This document shows positions 5,748-11,935 of a stretch of DNA of 21,273 nt, piece by piece (position 1 is the first letter of the stretch; each line of letters begins with the position of its first letter). The notes under the pieces are model-generated. The model saw nothing but the letters and a program-made list of their open reading frames with translations, was not told where the DNA came from and did no database searches. The position numbers were made by a program, and so were the translations under genes. The stretch is from a virus. The stretch covers positions 1 to 21,273 of IMG/VR virus record IMGVR_UViG_3300001848_000444; one strand, 5' to 3'.

Positions 5748-5777
5748 TCACGCAACCGCTCATCTAGTAGGTTTCCG

Positions 5778-6272
5778 TCACCCCTTGCTGGGCACCACTC
5801 CCATGTCCCGGTTGTAGCGACCGGTTACGCCGTAGGGGCGGAGAGGGGTTTCGTCTACCCGAGAGAACCGAAGCTGGCCGATCCGCATTCCAGCCTCCAG
5901 CGGAAGCCAGTGGTAGCGATTCAGGTTGGTAAGCTCGAGTGTCACTTGCCCACTGAAGCCTGGATCAATGTACCCGGCCAGGGCATGCTCGTAGCCTTCG
6001 CGGCCTCGGCTGCTCTTCAGTTGAAAGATGCACTCTAGGTGGTCGGGAACATTGATGACCTCGGCGGTATGGGCCAGGATGAAGGCTCCGGGCATCATCT
6101 CAAACCCCGGGATCGAAATATCGACTTCCCTCCATCCCTCGCGCTCCTCGACAAGAATCTTGGGGCCGAGTGTTACATCGTAACTAGCCGGGTTGACCTG
6201 CTGGCGACGGAATGGCTGGATTAGGCCATGCTGGCCCAGGGCTTCGATCTGAAAGTCGACAATTGTGGCCAT
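5778..6272 (-). CDS. dcd: dCTP deaminase / dUTPase-superfamily protein
   Basis: A 164-residue protein with the trimeric dUTPase/dCTP deaminase fold signatures: NPASYDVTLG (27-36), QLKSSRGREG (84-93), AGYIDPGFSGQVTLELTN (99-116) and IGQLRFSRV (131-139). In dCTP deaminase the KSS..R serine and arginine and the Glu in TLEL (here E113) take part in deamination of dCTP to dUTP. Some relatives also cleave dUTP to dUMP; the sequence alone does not show which. The start overlaps the upstream stop as TAATG. Together with ThyX it would supply dTMP during infection. Best call is Dcd; a dUTPase-only role is less likely given the KSS motif and size. Confidence 0.85.
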   Translation of the reverse strand: MATIVDFQIEALGQHGLIQPFRRQQVNPASYDVTLGPKILVEEREGWREVDISIPGFEMMPGAFILAHTAEVINVPDHLECIFQLKSSRGREGYEHALAGYIDPGFSGQVTLELTNLNRYHWLPLEAGMRIGQLRFSRVDETPLRPYGVTGRYNRDMGVVPSKG

Positions 6273-6454
6273 TACTCTGTTGCTCCTTTCTTGGTGGTTT
6301 GCCGAGCCTTGCGAAGCTTGAGGTACCGACTCCAGGCAGCCTGTACGACGTCGTAGTCGTTGTCTCCGAGCTGCTTGTAGCGTCGGTCTACCTTTTCGAG
6401 GTAGAACCTATAGCGATTCTGAAACTCCTCAAGAGCCTTCTCTAGTTCATTCAT
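6272..6454 (-). CDS. Small helical protein of unknown function (60 aa)
   Basis: ATG 6454 lies behind GAGGT at good distance; a second ATG four bases on is out of frame. The protein is almost entirely charged helix (MNELEKALEEFQNRYRFYLE, VQAAWSRYLKLRKARQ), likely a coiled coil. It is the first gene after the nrdJ terminator and its stop overlaps the dcd start (TAATG), so it is co-transcribed with dcd. No family is recognised. Confidence 0.6.
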   Translation of the reverse strand: MNELEKALEEFQNRYRFYLEKVDRRYKQLGDNDYDVVQAAWSRYLKLRKARQTTKKGATE

Positions 6455-6472
6455 ACTACCTCAGGGGAATAG

Positions 6473-6491
6473 AAAGGGGGCCGGGGCCCCC
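6473..6491 (-). terminator. Rho-independent terminator after nrdJ
   Basis: On the minus strand GGGGGC (6491-6486), a four-base loop, GCCCCC (6481-6476), followed by TTTCTATTC. It begins seven bases after the nrdJ stop codon. The stem is strong, the T run short. Confidence 0.75.
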
Positions 6492-6498
6492 TAGGTGA

Positions 6499-9400
6499 TC
6501 AAGCCTTGCCTTCGCGTTCGTCGGCTTCAGCCTTGGCGATGCAGGCCGCGTTGGTGCATCCTGCAACACTCTCAATAGTCCACTCGCTACTGTCATACTT
6601 GTTCAGTATATCAAGCAGGGAGCGGTCATCAGTCATCTCGACAACCTTGCGGGGTAGGATTTGGCGATCATACTCCTCCCTGGAGATGGGTTCAAACGGC
6701 AAGCGAGGGAAGGTCTCGTTTGCATCAAACCGGGCCAACAGAGCGGCCGAGATGTAGCCACCATCGTTCACAATGTTGTCGTAGATCAGCTTGGAGAGCA
6801 CGGGGATCTCCTCTTCACGCAACTCGATGGTTGCGGAAGTGTTGTGGTCCGTGTAGAAGTTCTGCACATTCATATAGATCCCCCACTGGGCTGTGACGGG
6901 CAGCTTGCTCAGATCGTACTCATCGCAGCCAGGTAGGTCAGCCCAGGACACGGAGGTGGGAATCTCGACGAGTACTTCCTGAACGCGAGGATCAGTGATG
7001 TCGTCCAGCAGGTTGCCATGCTCATCGCGGGCAGACTGGGCAGGGATCACCTTGTAGCCGTACTCGATCAGAGCGGGCACCAGGGGGTCCTTAACGCCTA
7101 GGGTGATGCGACGGATGAAGCGCTGGGCCTTGGGCGGGTGCCAGCCACTGGAAGCGCCTGTGAGCAGGCTCTTGGTACCAGCGGGTTGAACGGTGGTGAT
7201 CCGGTTGGGCAGTCGGATGCCATGCTTTGTGCAGTAGTCGTCGACAGCGTCGTGGGCGGCCAAACGGAAGCGCATAAGGTACGACTGCTCGGCGCCCGTG
7301 TACTTATCGGCATAGCGATCGGACTCGGGACGACCCTCCATATTCCACTTCAGCCAGCCAGCCCCGAAGGCGTGGACATAGAAGTCGAACAGGCCAGTGA
7401 AGCTGACGCCAACAATCGGATCGATCTCACGGCTGTACTGATACCGCTCATGTACGAACTTGTGCTGCAGCAGGGAGGCCACCTGTAGGCCAGCGGCATA
7501 GAAGGCGTCGTACAGGCCCTGGAAGTCGTTGGGGTCCAGGGTGTTCAGATGCACCTCTGCCAGGTTGCAGTGGAAGTCGCGGCCGATAATCTCGCCACAG
7601 TTGGCGGAGAGGATGCCCGAGACGTAGCTCTTGCCAACAGAAGACGGATCCACCACCACGTAGTTGTGATGCTCATCGACTGTTCCGTTGTAAACGGTCG
7701 CCGTGCCCGCGTCTCGGATGGCCACAACCTTGTGATTCGCAATGTGCTCGGCGGCAGCGGGGCCGGGAGACCCGTGGTAGAAACCGTTGCGGCAACGGTT
7801 ACCGTAGTGCTCCCGATTGTGCTCAACGTGGGTAGTCGCCTCCAGATTCTGGGGCAGGTTGTTCACCGGGTTCCCATCAACGTGGTGGATAACCTCTCCA
7901 GAAATACCATAGTAATCGGCAATCACCCGATGGCAGAACTGCTGGCGGACAGAATCAGCTTGCTTGTTGTTGCGAGTGATTCGCAAGTGACCATCACGAT
8001 GCTGGTGGATAGCAAAGGCTGAGACGGACTGTCCAACCTTGAGGTCCTTGGCTTGGACCTTGTTGCGCTGCAGGGTGAAGAAGTTGTGGTTATGCGTGGC
8101 TCGCACCTTCAGGCCACTGTCAAACTCGACCTCCAGCACTGGCTGATTATAGCCAGTTACGCGGGGGCTGCGCATCATCCGCACGGCAGCCTCGTTCGTC
8201 TCCTTGTTGACACACCAGACGAGCACGTCCTCTCCACTCTCGACCAGCTCCTCAAAGGTTTTGACACCTTGGTGAACGGTCAGGATTGGCGTGTCCCCAG
8301 TCAGGCAGGGGTTGAGGCCGTAGCGATCCATACGGTGCCGCAGTTCGCGCTTGCTCAGCTTAATACCGAGCTCACGGGCTTCTTTCTCAAGCTGATCCCT
8401 GGCAGCTTTGCGGCCGAATGTCTCATAGGCAACCAGGAAGCGATCACGGCCGGCCCATGTGAGCACGTCAGCGTTCGCACGGGCAATCGCCTCAGGGACG
8501 TACTGGATGGCGCCCTCACCGCTCTGGAATTGCATCCGCACTGCCTCCTCAACCTCCTTGTAGGAAGGCTTGGTATGGTAGCAGCGGGTGTGGTTGGCCA
8601 TGCGCAGGGCTTCCTTGGCCGGGTCAACACGCCAGTTGCCTTCTTCGTCCTGTGAGTACAGGCCAAGCTTGGCAGTGGCGGCCTCCTGGTCGGTCTTGCT
8701 GAACTGACGCATGCCGGCGCTGCGGCGGATGTTGCCGGCCACGATACAGGCTGCGGCCTCGTCGATGAGTAGGCAGGCTTCGACTGTGGTCAGCTTGCGG
8801 CCCTGGGCCTTCGAGAGCAGGGCTGCCACCTTCTTGAACATGTCGCCAAGCTTGATCGGGTTGGCGGTGCCGCCAAAGCCCTTCAGACGCTCGCCGGCAG
8901 GGCGAACCTGGTCAAGAATGACGTGTACCTTAACGAGGCCACTACCAGGAAGGGTTGCAACCTCGATCAGCTTCATGTAGGCATCGACCCAGCCTTGGCG
9001 AGAGTCGCCAACCTGGATGAACAGCTCGGCGTCGGCCCAGTAAAAAGTAGTATTAGCTCGACCCGGTTTTTTGCCAATACCTGAGACGCCAACGACTTCA
9101 ATCTTGTTGAGGACCGGAGGCAGAACGGCTACAACATCGCTCTCAAGCACCGCTCCGGTACCAGAGCCTTGCATAGCCAGGTCGACCAGCAGACCAAAGG
9201 CTTCGATGTCGGAGATGTGGGTTGATGTGCAGTTGTAATACCCGGAGAAGTTCTCAGGCTTCTTACCCCATTCGGTTCCGGCTACCCAGAAGGCGCGTCC
9301 AGAAGGGAAGGAATGCTGAGCCAGGGCTTGCTGGAGAACCAGGTCGTACTCGTCCCGGTCAAGCTTGCCGATGCGAGCGATGTCGCCAATAGTGCGAAGC

Positions 9401-9504
9401 ATCGCCTCTTCGAAGTTCTCCCGAGAACCGTCGGCCTTTCTCCGGCTGTACGTGCGAAGGAATACGGCTTCGGCGGAAGGGGCTGATGGACGGAATTCGG
9501 TCAT
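6499..9504 (-). CDS. nrdJ: Class II (B12-dependent) ribonucleoside-triphosphate reductase, intein-containing
   Basis: A 1001-residue precursor; without the intein (400-635) the enzyme is 765 residues, close to the monomeric Lactobacillus leichmannii RTPR. It reduces ribonucleotides to deoxynucleotides with an adenosylcobalamin-generated thiyl radical, without needing a small subunit. Seen: GYYNCTSTH (C92, expected first redox cysteine), NP (398-399) joined after splicing to CGEI (636-639) to give the NPCGE radical-site loop, FHCNLAE (C646, likely second redox cysteine), QPAGTKSLLTGASSG loop, and a C-terminal GCTNAAC with C983 and C988 in the C-x4-C spacing of RTPR shuttle cysteines. A monomeric RTPR-like enzyme also occurs in cyanobacteria and cyanophages. 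The gene stands alone between two terminators, behind a TGGTAGACT motif at 9547-9556; no good ribosome-binding site is seen. Confidence 0.93.
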   Translation of the reverse strand: MTEFRPSAPSAEAVFLRTYSRRKADGSRENFEEAMLRTIGDIARIGKLDRDEYDLVLQQALAQHSFPSGRAFWVAGTEWGKKPENFSGYYNCTSTHISDIEAFGLLVDLAMQGSGTGAVLESDVVAVLPPVLNKIEVVGVSGIGKKPGRANTTFYWADAELFIQVGDSRQGWVDAYMKLIEVATLPGSGLVKVHVILDQVRPAGERLKGFGGTANPIKLGDMFKKVAALLSKAQGRKLTTVEACLLIDEAAACIVAGNIRRSAGMRQFSKTDQEAATAKLGLYSQDEEGNWRVDPAKEALRMANHTRCYHTKPSYKEVEEAVRMQFQSGEGAIQYVPEAIARANADVLTWAGRDRFLVAYETFGRKAARDQLEKEARELGIKLSKRELRHRMDRYGLNPCLTGDTPILTVHQGVKTFEELVESGEDVLVWCVNKETNEAAVRMMRSPRVTGYNQPVLEVEFDSGLKVRATHNHNFFTLQRNKVQAKDLKVGQSVSAFAIHQHRDGHLRITRNNKQADSVRQQFCHRVIADYYGISGEVIHHVDGNPVNNLPQNLEATTHVEHNREHYGNRCRNGFYHGSPGPAAAEHIANHKVVAIRDAGTATVYNGTVDEHHNYVVVDPSSVGKSYVSGILSANCGEIIGRDFHCNLAEVHLNTLDPNDFQGLYDAFYAAGLQVASLLQHKFVHERYQYSREIDPIVGVSFTGLFDFYVHAFGAGWLKWNMEGRPESDRYADKYTGAEQSYLMRFRLAAHDAVDDYCTKHGIRLPNRITTVQPAGTKSLLTGASSGWHPPKAQRFIRRITLGVKDPLVPALIEYGYKVIPAQSARDEHGNLLDDITDPRVQEVLVEIPTSVSWADLPGCDEYDLSKLPVTAQWGIYMNVQNFYTDHNTSATIELREEEIPVLSKLIYDNIVNDGGYISAALLARFDANETFPRLPFEPISREEYDRQILPRKVVEMTDDRSLLDILNKYDSSEWTIESVAGCTNAACIAKAEADEREGKA
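7600..8307 (-). mobile_element. HNH-containing intein inserted before the NrdJ radical-site cysteine
   Basis: Residues 400-635 of the nrdJ product (236 aa). Block A is CLTGDTPILTV (400-410), block B has THNH (470-473), and the C-terminal end is SGILSAN (629-635) followed by the +1 Cys of the host protein. Between them lies an HNH nuclease core: HHVDGNPVNNLPQNLE (540-555) and further HVEHNREH (559-566). Protein splicing removes the intein and joins NP to CGE, restoring the catalytic cysteine loop. The penultimate intein residue is Ala rather than the usual His, a known but less common variant. The HNH core appears intact, so homing is plausible. Confidence 0.92.
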
Positions 9505-9546
9505 ATTGGTTTAGAGACGCAGGGTTAGGATGCCTTTCGGCTCCAC

Positions 9547-9556
9547 CAGTCTACCA
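9547..9556 (-). promoter_or_regulatory. Extended -10-like motif before nrdJ (TGGTAGACTG)
   Basis: On the minus strand, immediately after a strong terminator, GCTGGTAGACTGGTGG precedes the nrdJ start by 43 bases. TG-G-TAGACT matches an extended -10 element, and a promoter is required here by position. The -35 region would fall inside the terminator stem and shows no consensus. Confidence 0.5.
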
Positions 9557-9558
9557 GC

Positions 9559-9579
9559 AAAAAAAGGGGCCGGAGCCCC
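9559..9579 (-). terminator. Rho-independent terminator after the M23 peptidase gene
   Basis: On the minus strand GGGGC (9579-9575), tetraloop TCCG, GCCCC (9570-9566), then seven T. It lies 12 bases after the peptidase stop codon and separates the lysis region from nrdJ. Confidence 0.9.
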
Positions 9580-9591
9580 TTCTGTTAACAT

Positions 9592-9897
9592 TCAGAAACG
9601 CTGAAGCACCGATGGTGGTCCTGCTACATGGACATGAGGTCCTGCCGACAGGCGCCCAGTTGATCCACAGGAGGAGATCACCTCTCCAACGCTGTAGAAG
9701 CCGTCGATGCCGCGATGGGCCAGGTGACTGATGGAGGTATCTCCCTGGGCGAATACCCACCCCATGTCATCGTCCCAATGAAAAGTGCCATGACCATTGG
9801 CCATAGCACGAACAGGAGACCCGATTACGCAGGCAATGTCGACGGCCGGGTGCCTAGACGAGGAATGCTGAATTACCGGGCCGGCGACTGGAATCAC
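9592..9897 (-). CDS. Minimal M23 (LytM-type) zinc peptidase
   Basis: A 101-residue protein with the M23 metal-binding signatures: HPAVD (H16 and D20 of the H-x-x-x-D motif), a glycine-rich beta-strand core (VIGSPVRAMANGHG), HLAH (58-61) and GPHVHV (H88 and H90 of H-x-H). M23 enzymes cut peptide cross-links in peptidoglycan. The protein is little more than the catalytic core, with no signal peptide or wall-binding domain visible. The start is GTG 9897, overlapping the stop of the upstream membrane protein as GTGA. Neighbouring lysozyme (11035-11637) and small membrane proteins suggest a lysis role; a tail-associated entry role is the alternative. Confidence 0.85.
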   Translation of the reverse strand: MIPVAGPVIQHSSSRHPAVDIACVIGSPVRAMANGHGTFHWDDDMGWVFAQGDTSISHLAHRGIDGFYSVGEVISSCGSTGRLSAGPHVHVAGPPSVLQRF

Positions 9898-10076
9898 TTA
9901 ACCTGGCTCGTTGTGTCTGGAACTCGAATGTATTGTTCCGAATACAGCCTATCAAACTTTCGATTAGCTTCATAGATACTGCTTGCGGCTACTAGCACAG
10001 AAACAACAAAGGAACTACCCTTTAGCTTATAGAGAACCTTGAAAAGCTTGGGCTTAGCAAAATTGAACTCAAACAT
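9894..10076 (-). CDS. Small membrane protein next to the peptidase (60 aa)
   Basis: Start chosen at ATG 10076 (MFEFNFAKPKLFKVL); the ATG at 10124 would overlap the upstream zinc-ribbon-like gene further. A basic N-terminus is followed by one hydrophobic stretch (SSFVVSVLVAASSIY, residues about 22-36) and a charged tail (EANRKFDRLYSEQYIRV). The N-in, one-span layout with a charged periplasmic tail could suit an inner-membrane spanin or holin helper, but no family signature is seen. Its stop overlaps the GTG of the M23 peptidase. Confidence 0.55.
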   Translation of the reverse strand: MFEFNFAKPKLFKVLYKLKGSSFVVSVLVAASSIYEANRKFDRLYSEQYIRVPDTTSQVK

Positions 10077-10206
10077 CGTAGACCTTAGCCTCAGAGGCAG
10101 TGGGATTAGACTCGACAAATTCACGGAAAGCCTTAGTGCTTTGGTCTTCTTTGGTTTCGGTTTTGCACTTGGGACAGCGCAGATTTTCTGGTTTGTTGCA
10201 GGCCAT
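10069..10206 (-). CDS. Small CxxC protein (45 aa)
   Basis: ATG 10206 to TGA 10069-10071; another ATG two codons upstream (10212) is possible. The sequence starts MACNKPENLRCPKCKTETKE: Cys3, Cys11 and Cys14 form half of a zinc-ribbon-like site. The rest is polar (KAFREFVESNPTASEAK). The end overlaps the next start by 8 bp. No ribosome-binding site is evident and no family is recognised, so this is a moderate call. Confidence 0.45.
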   Translation of the reverse strand: MACNKPENLRCPKCKTETKEDQSTKAFREFVESNPTASEAKVYDV

Positions 10207-10244
10207 GAGCATTAAGCGATGAAATGATTGATAAGGAGCAAGCA

Positions 10245-10397
10245 TTACCGGCCTTGACCCTTGTACTTCTTCGACTGCTTCAGGGATCCGCGCTTGCGAG
10301 GACCATTGCCGATCGAGGTGCGCTTGTTGCGGTCTCCCATAGTATGGCCATCCCGATGGATGTGAAGAGCGAGACCGGTAGGGCTGGGTTTTGCCAT
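10245..10397 (-). CDS. Small very basic phage protein (50 aa)
   Basis: Start at ATG 10397, overlapping the upstream stop as TAATG; the upstream in-frame ATG at 10442 lies inside that gene. The second half is rich in Lys, Arg, Gly and Ser (NKRTSIGNGPRKRGSLK, then KYKGQGR). Short basic proteins with TSIG and a KKYxGQGR-like end recur in many tailed phages as proteins of unknown function. Nucleic-acid binding is plausible from charge, but not shown. Confidence 0.6.
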   Translation of the reverse strand: MAKPSPTGLALHIHRDGHTMGDRNKRTSIGNGPRKRGSLKQSKKYKGQGR

Positions 10398-10621
10398 TAG
10401 CGTTTCCAGATGGGGACGAACTTGAAGGGTGGCACTGGCCAACCCTGGGAGGCGAACTCCTTGCTCAGTTTACGATGCAGGGTCCAGGCAAACCAGAAGG
10501 TCTTGGCGTTGATGTAATGAAGCTTAATCTGGGCCTCTACCCAGAGGGGCAGTAGCAAGGCATCCTTGGGGAACAGGATCACCAGGGCGGCCAGAAAAAT
10601 GTAGACGTAGAGGTTGGTCAT
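10397..10621 (-). CDS. Membrane protein of unknown function (74 aa)
   Basis: ATG 10621 overlaps the preceding stop as ATGA. Residues 2-17 (TNLYVYIFLAALVILF) form a hydrophobic segment at the very N-terminus; a second moderately hydrophobic stretch (ALLLPLWVEAQIKL) follows after a short polar turn. The remainder is aromatic and basic (FWFAWTLHRKLSKEF, FKFVPIWKR). It lies between the lysozyme and M23 peptidase genes, so a holin-like part in lysis can be considered; there is no clear family match. Confidence 0.55.
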   Translation of the reverse strand: MTNLYVYIFLAALVILFPKDALLLPLWVEAQIKLHYINAKTFWFAWTLHRKLSKEFASQGWPVPPFKFVPIWKR

Positions 10622-10875
10622 TCGGGTGAGTCGGCAAGGTTGACAACAGTGTAACCAATCTCGTCTGCAAGGCGGAGGTGCTTGAGACTAGAGATCAGGG
10701 CATCGACCTGTGTCGATACATCTAGGTCGCTACAGTAGTCAGGATGCCCGACAACAATTTGCCGGACGCCATGACGAGGGCGGGCGACCCACCCGCCCCT
10801 AGCATTGATGTTGTATAGCCACCGGATGTCGTCGCAGAGCTTGGTGGCCCGTGGATCCTTGAATATCTTCCCCAT
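10618..10875 (-). CDS. Protein of unknown function (85 aa)
   Basis: Start chosen at ATG 10875 (MGKIFKDPRATKLCDDIRWL), one base after the stop of the preceding gene; the longer in-frame start at 10998 would lie over that gene. The protein shows GVRQIVVGHPDYC (residues 37-49) and a helix VSTQVDALISSLKHLRLADEIGY, and looks mixed alpha/beta. It overlaps the next gene as ATGA. No family is recognised. Confidence 0.6.
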   Translation of the reverse strand: MGKIFKDPRATKLCDDIRWLYNINARGGWVARPRHGVRQIVVGHPDYCSDLDVSTQVDALISSLKHLRLADEIGYTVVNLADSPE

Positions 10876-10876
10876 A

Positions 10877-11038
10877 CTACCAGCTCGGGTCGTGGTAGCA
10901 GCGGACGATTTCAACGTCCTGGGGTAGCAGTTCACAGGCAACCATAGTTGCGTCGCAGGCTGAGGCAGCTTTAAGGTAGAATTCGCGGCGGATGCCATTG
11001 CGATCCTGGTAGATAACGGTGAAATCCTTGATAATCAC
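10877..11038 (-). CDS. Small protein of unknown function (53 aa)
   Basis: Start chosen at GTG 11038: it follows an excellent ribosome-binding site (AAAGGAGG, seven bases away) and overlaps the lysozyme stop as GTGA. The protein begins with strands (IIKDFTVIYQDRNGIRREFY), then a helix (AASACDATMVACELL) and a final strand (VEIVRCYHDPSW). This strand-helix-strand plan resembles the 55-aa protein at 1053-1220. No family is recognised. Confidence 0.6.
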   Translation of the reverse strand: MIIKDFTVIYQDRNGIRREFYLKAASACDATMVACELLPQDVEIVRCYHDPSW

Positions 11039-11637
11039 AGGGATGCCTCCTTTGGACTCCCCAAGTATAGATCCCTGGCCCGCTGGAGTGCAAGCCTTAC
11101 TTCTTGTTTCGTAACATGAGCGCGGTTCGAGCCGCCGTAGTAACTGCTGGAGCCGTAGTAGGGGATCGAGGCCCACTCGAGCGCCATCTCCTTCATGGCC
11201 AGCTCGATGTCATGGCTTTGTCCCCTGATGAAAGCGCCGATGTCTGGGCGTTTGTGGTCTATCAGGGTCTGGAGCAGTTTGTCTTGAACGGCGGGAGTGA
11301 AGTGATCTTCCTCGGACACGCCTGACATCTTGATGGCGTAGTCAAGGGTTGATGGAATCATTTGATAGCGGCCCACTGCGAATACAGTGGTACGCTGTAA
11401 CTGCTGGACCTCTCGCACCGTCATTTCGGACAGGCTTCGACCGGTAATCGATCGGATGCCCCCAGGGGTGTCCCCGGCTGATCCGCGATTAACTGAGTCC
11501 CAGCTGCCTTCTCCTTTGGAGATAAGGCTTGATACTACTGCCAGTGGCGTTCTATCGACGACGCCTTTGACGACGCAAGCAACCGGCTGGCTACCTATCA
11601 GGAAAAGAGCTGGAACAAGTGAGGCATAAAGTCGCAT
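11035..11637 (-). CDS. Phage lysozyme / muramidase-like endolysin with N-terminal signal segment
   Basis: Start chosen at ATG 11637: it gives a 200-residue protein with an N-terminal hydrophobic segment (MRLYASLVPALFLIGSQPVA) and lies after a terminator-like stem; the ATG at 11757 would start inside the glutaredoxin gene. The catalytic domain has SKGEGSWDSVNRG (residues 40-52; E43 is the likely acid), GDTPGG, ITGRSLSEMT, VFAVGRYQMIP (85-95) and FTPAVQDKL, a pattern shared with phage and cyanobacterial lysozyme-like muramidases. It would cut glycan strands. The segment ends in PVAC, close to but not a good lipobox, so a signal-anchor or secreted endolysin is more likely. It works with the M23 peptidase downstream. 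Confidence 0.78.
   Translation of the reverse strand: MRLYASLVPALFLIGSQPVACVVKGVVDRTPLAVVSSLISKGEGSWDSVNRGSAGDTPGGIRSITGRSLSEMTVREVQQLQRTTVFAVGRYQMIPSTLDYAIKMSGVSEEDHFTPAVQDKLLQTLIDHKRPDIGAFIRGQSHDIELAMKEMALEWASIPYYGSSSYYGGSNRAHVTKQEVRLALQRARDLYLGSPKEASL
11063..11070 (-). promoter_or_regulatory. Promoter-like motif with conserved leader (CTATACTT)
   Basis: Within the last codons of the lysozyme gene the minus strand reads CTATACTTGGGGAG, then TCCAAAGGAGGCATCCCT and GTG 11038. The layout is like that before ATG 1030 and ATG 4094. Being inside a coding region, it may serve mainly as a translation leader. Confidence 0.3.
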
Positions 11638-11679
11638 TGGTTGTCTCGATAACCGACAGCCATATTGGTTGCAGGCGCA

Positions 11680-11700
11680 AAAGCCCAGGTTGATCCTGGG
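11680..11700 (-). terminator. Probable weak terminator before the lysozyme
   Basis: On the minus strand CCCAGG-ATCAA-CCTGGG (11700-11684) followed by CTTTTGC. Six-bp stem with a four-T run, located in the 107-bp gap between glutaredoxin and the chosen lysozyme start. Confidence 0.5.
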
Positions 11701-11743
11701 CGGCGACTGACCAATGGCGGCCTCGGGTGGATTGATGGTAGCG

Positions 11744-11935
11744 CTAAGATCGAACATGGTTCGAAAGCTCAGTGAAGCCGCCTATGGGCTTCCCGTCAAT
11801 GATAATATAAGGTGCCGTCGGGTGATCTGGGTGTTTTCCTTGAATTTCTTCATATTCGACACCCATGAGATCCAGCAGCGTTTTGGCCTTAACGCACCAG
11901 GGACAGTTGGGGATGGTGTGGATGATGGTTTTCAT
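11744..11935 (-). CDS. Small glutaredoxin
   Basis: Start chosen at ATG 11935, overlapping the phosphoesterase stop as TGATG; a longer start at 12070 would lie inside that gene. The 63-residue protein has the glutaredoxin active site CPWC (C11-C14), a TAPYIIIDGKPIGG segment (40-53) with the cis-proline position and the GG motif, but is shorter than cellular glutaredoxins because it lacks the last helices. It passes electrons by thiol-disulfide exchange; a natural partner is the phage NrdJ with its C-terminal cysteine pair, though this pairing is inferred. Confidence 0.88.
   Translation of the reverse strand: MKTIIHTIPNCPWCVKAKTLLDLMGVEYEEIQGKHPDHPTAPYIIIDGKPIGGFTELSNHVRS

Noticed and set aside
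8053-8655. A 200-codon plus-strand frame
   Set aside because: Antisense to nrdJ and the intein, whose motifs are unambiguous; no domain or ribosome-binding site.
11637-11757. 40-residue N-terminal extension of the lysozyme
   Set aside because: The extension begins inside the glutaredoxin gene and crosses a terminator-like stem; the shorter start gives a signal-like N-terminus.
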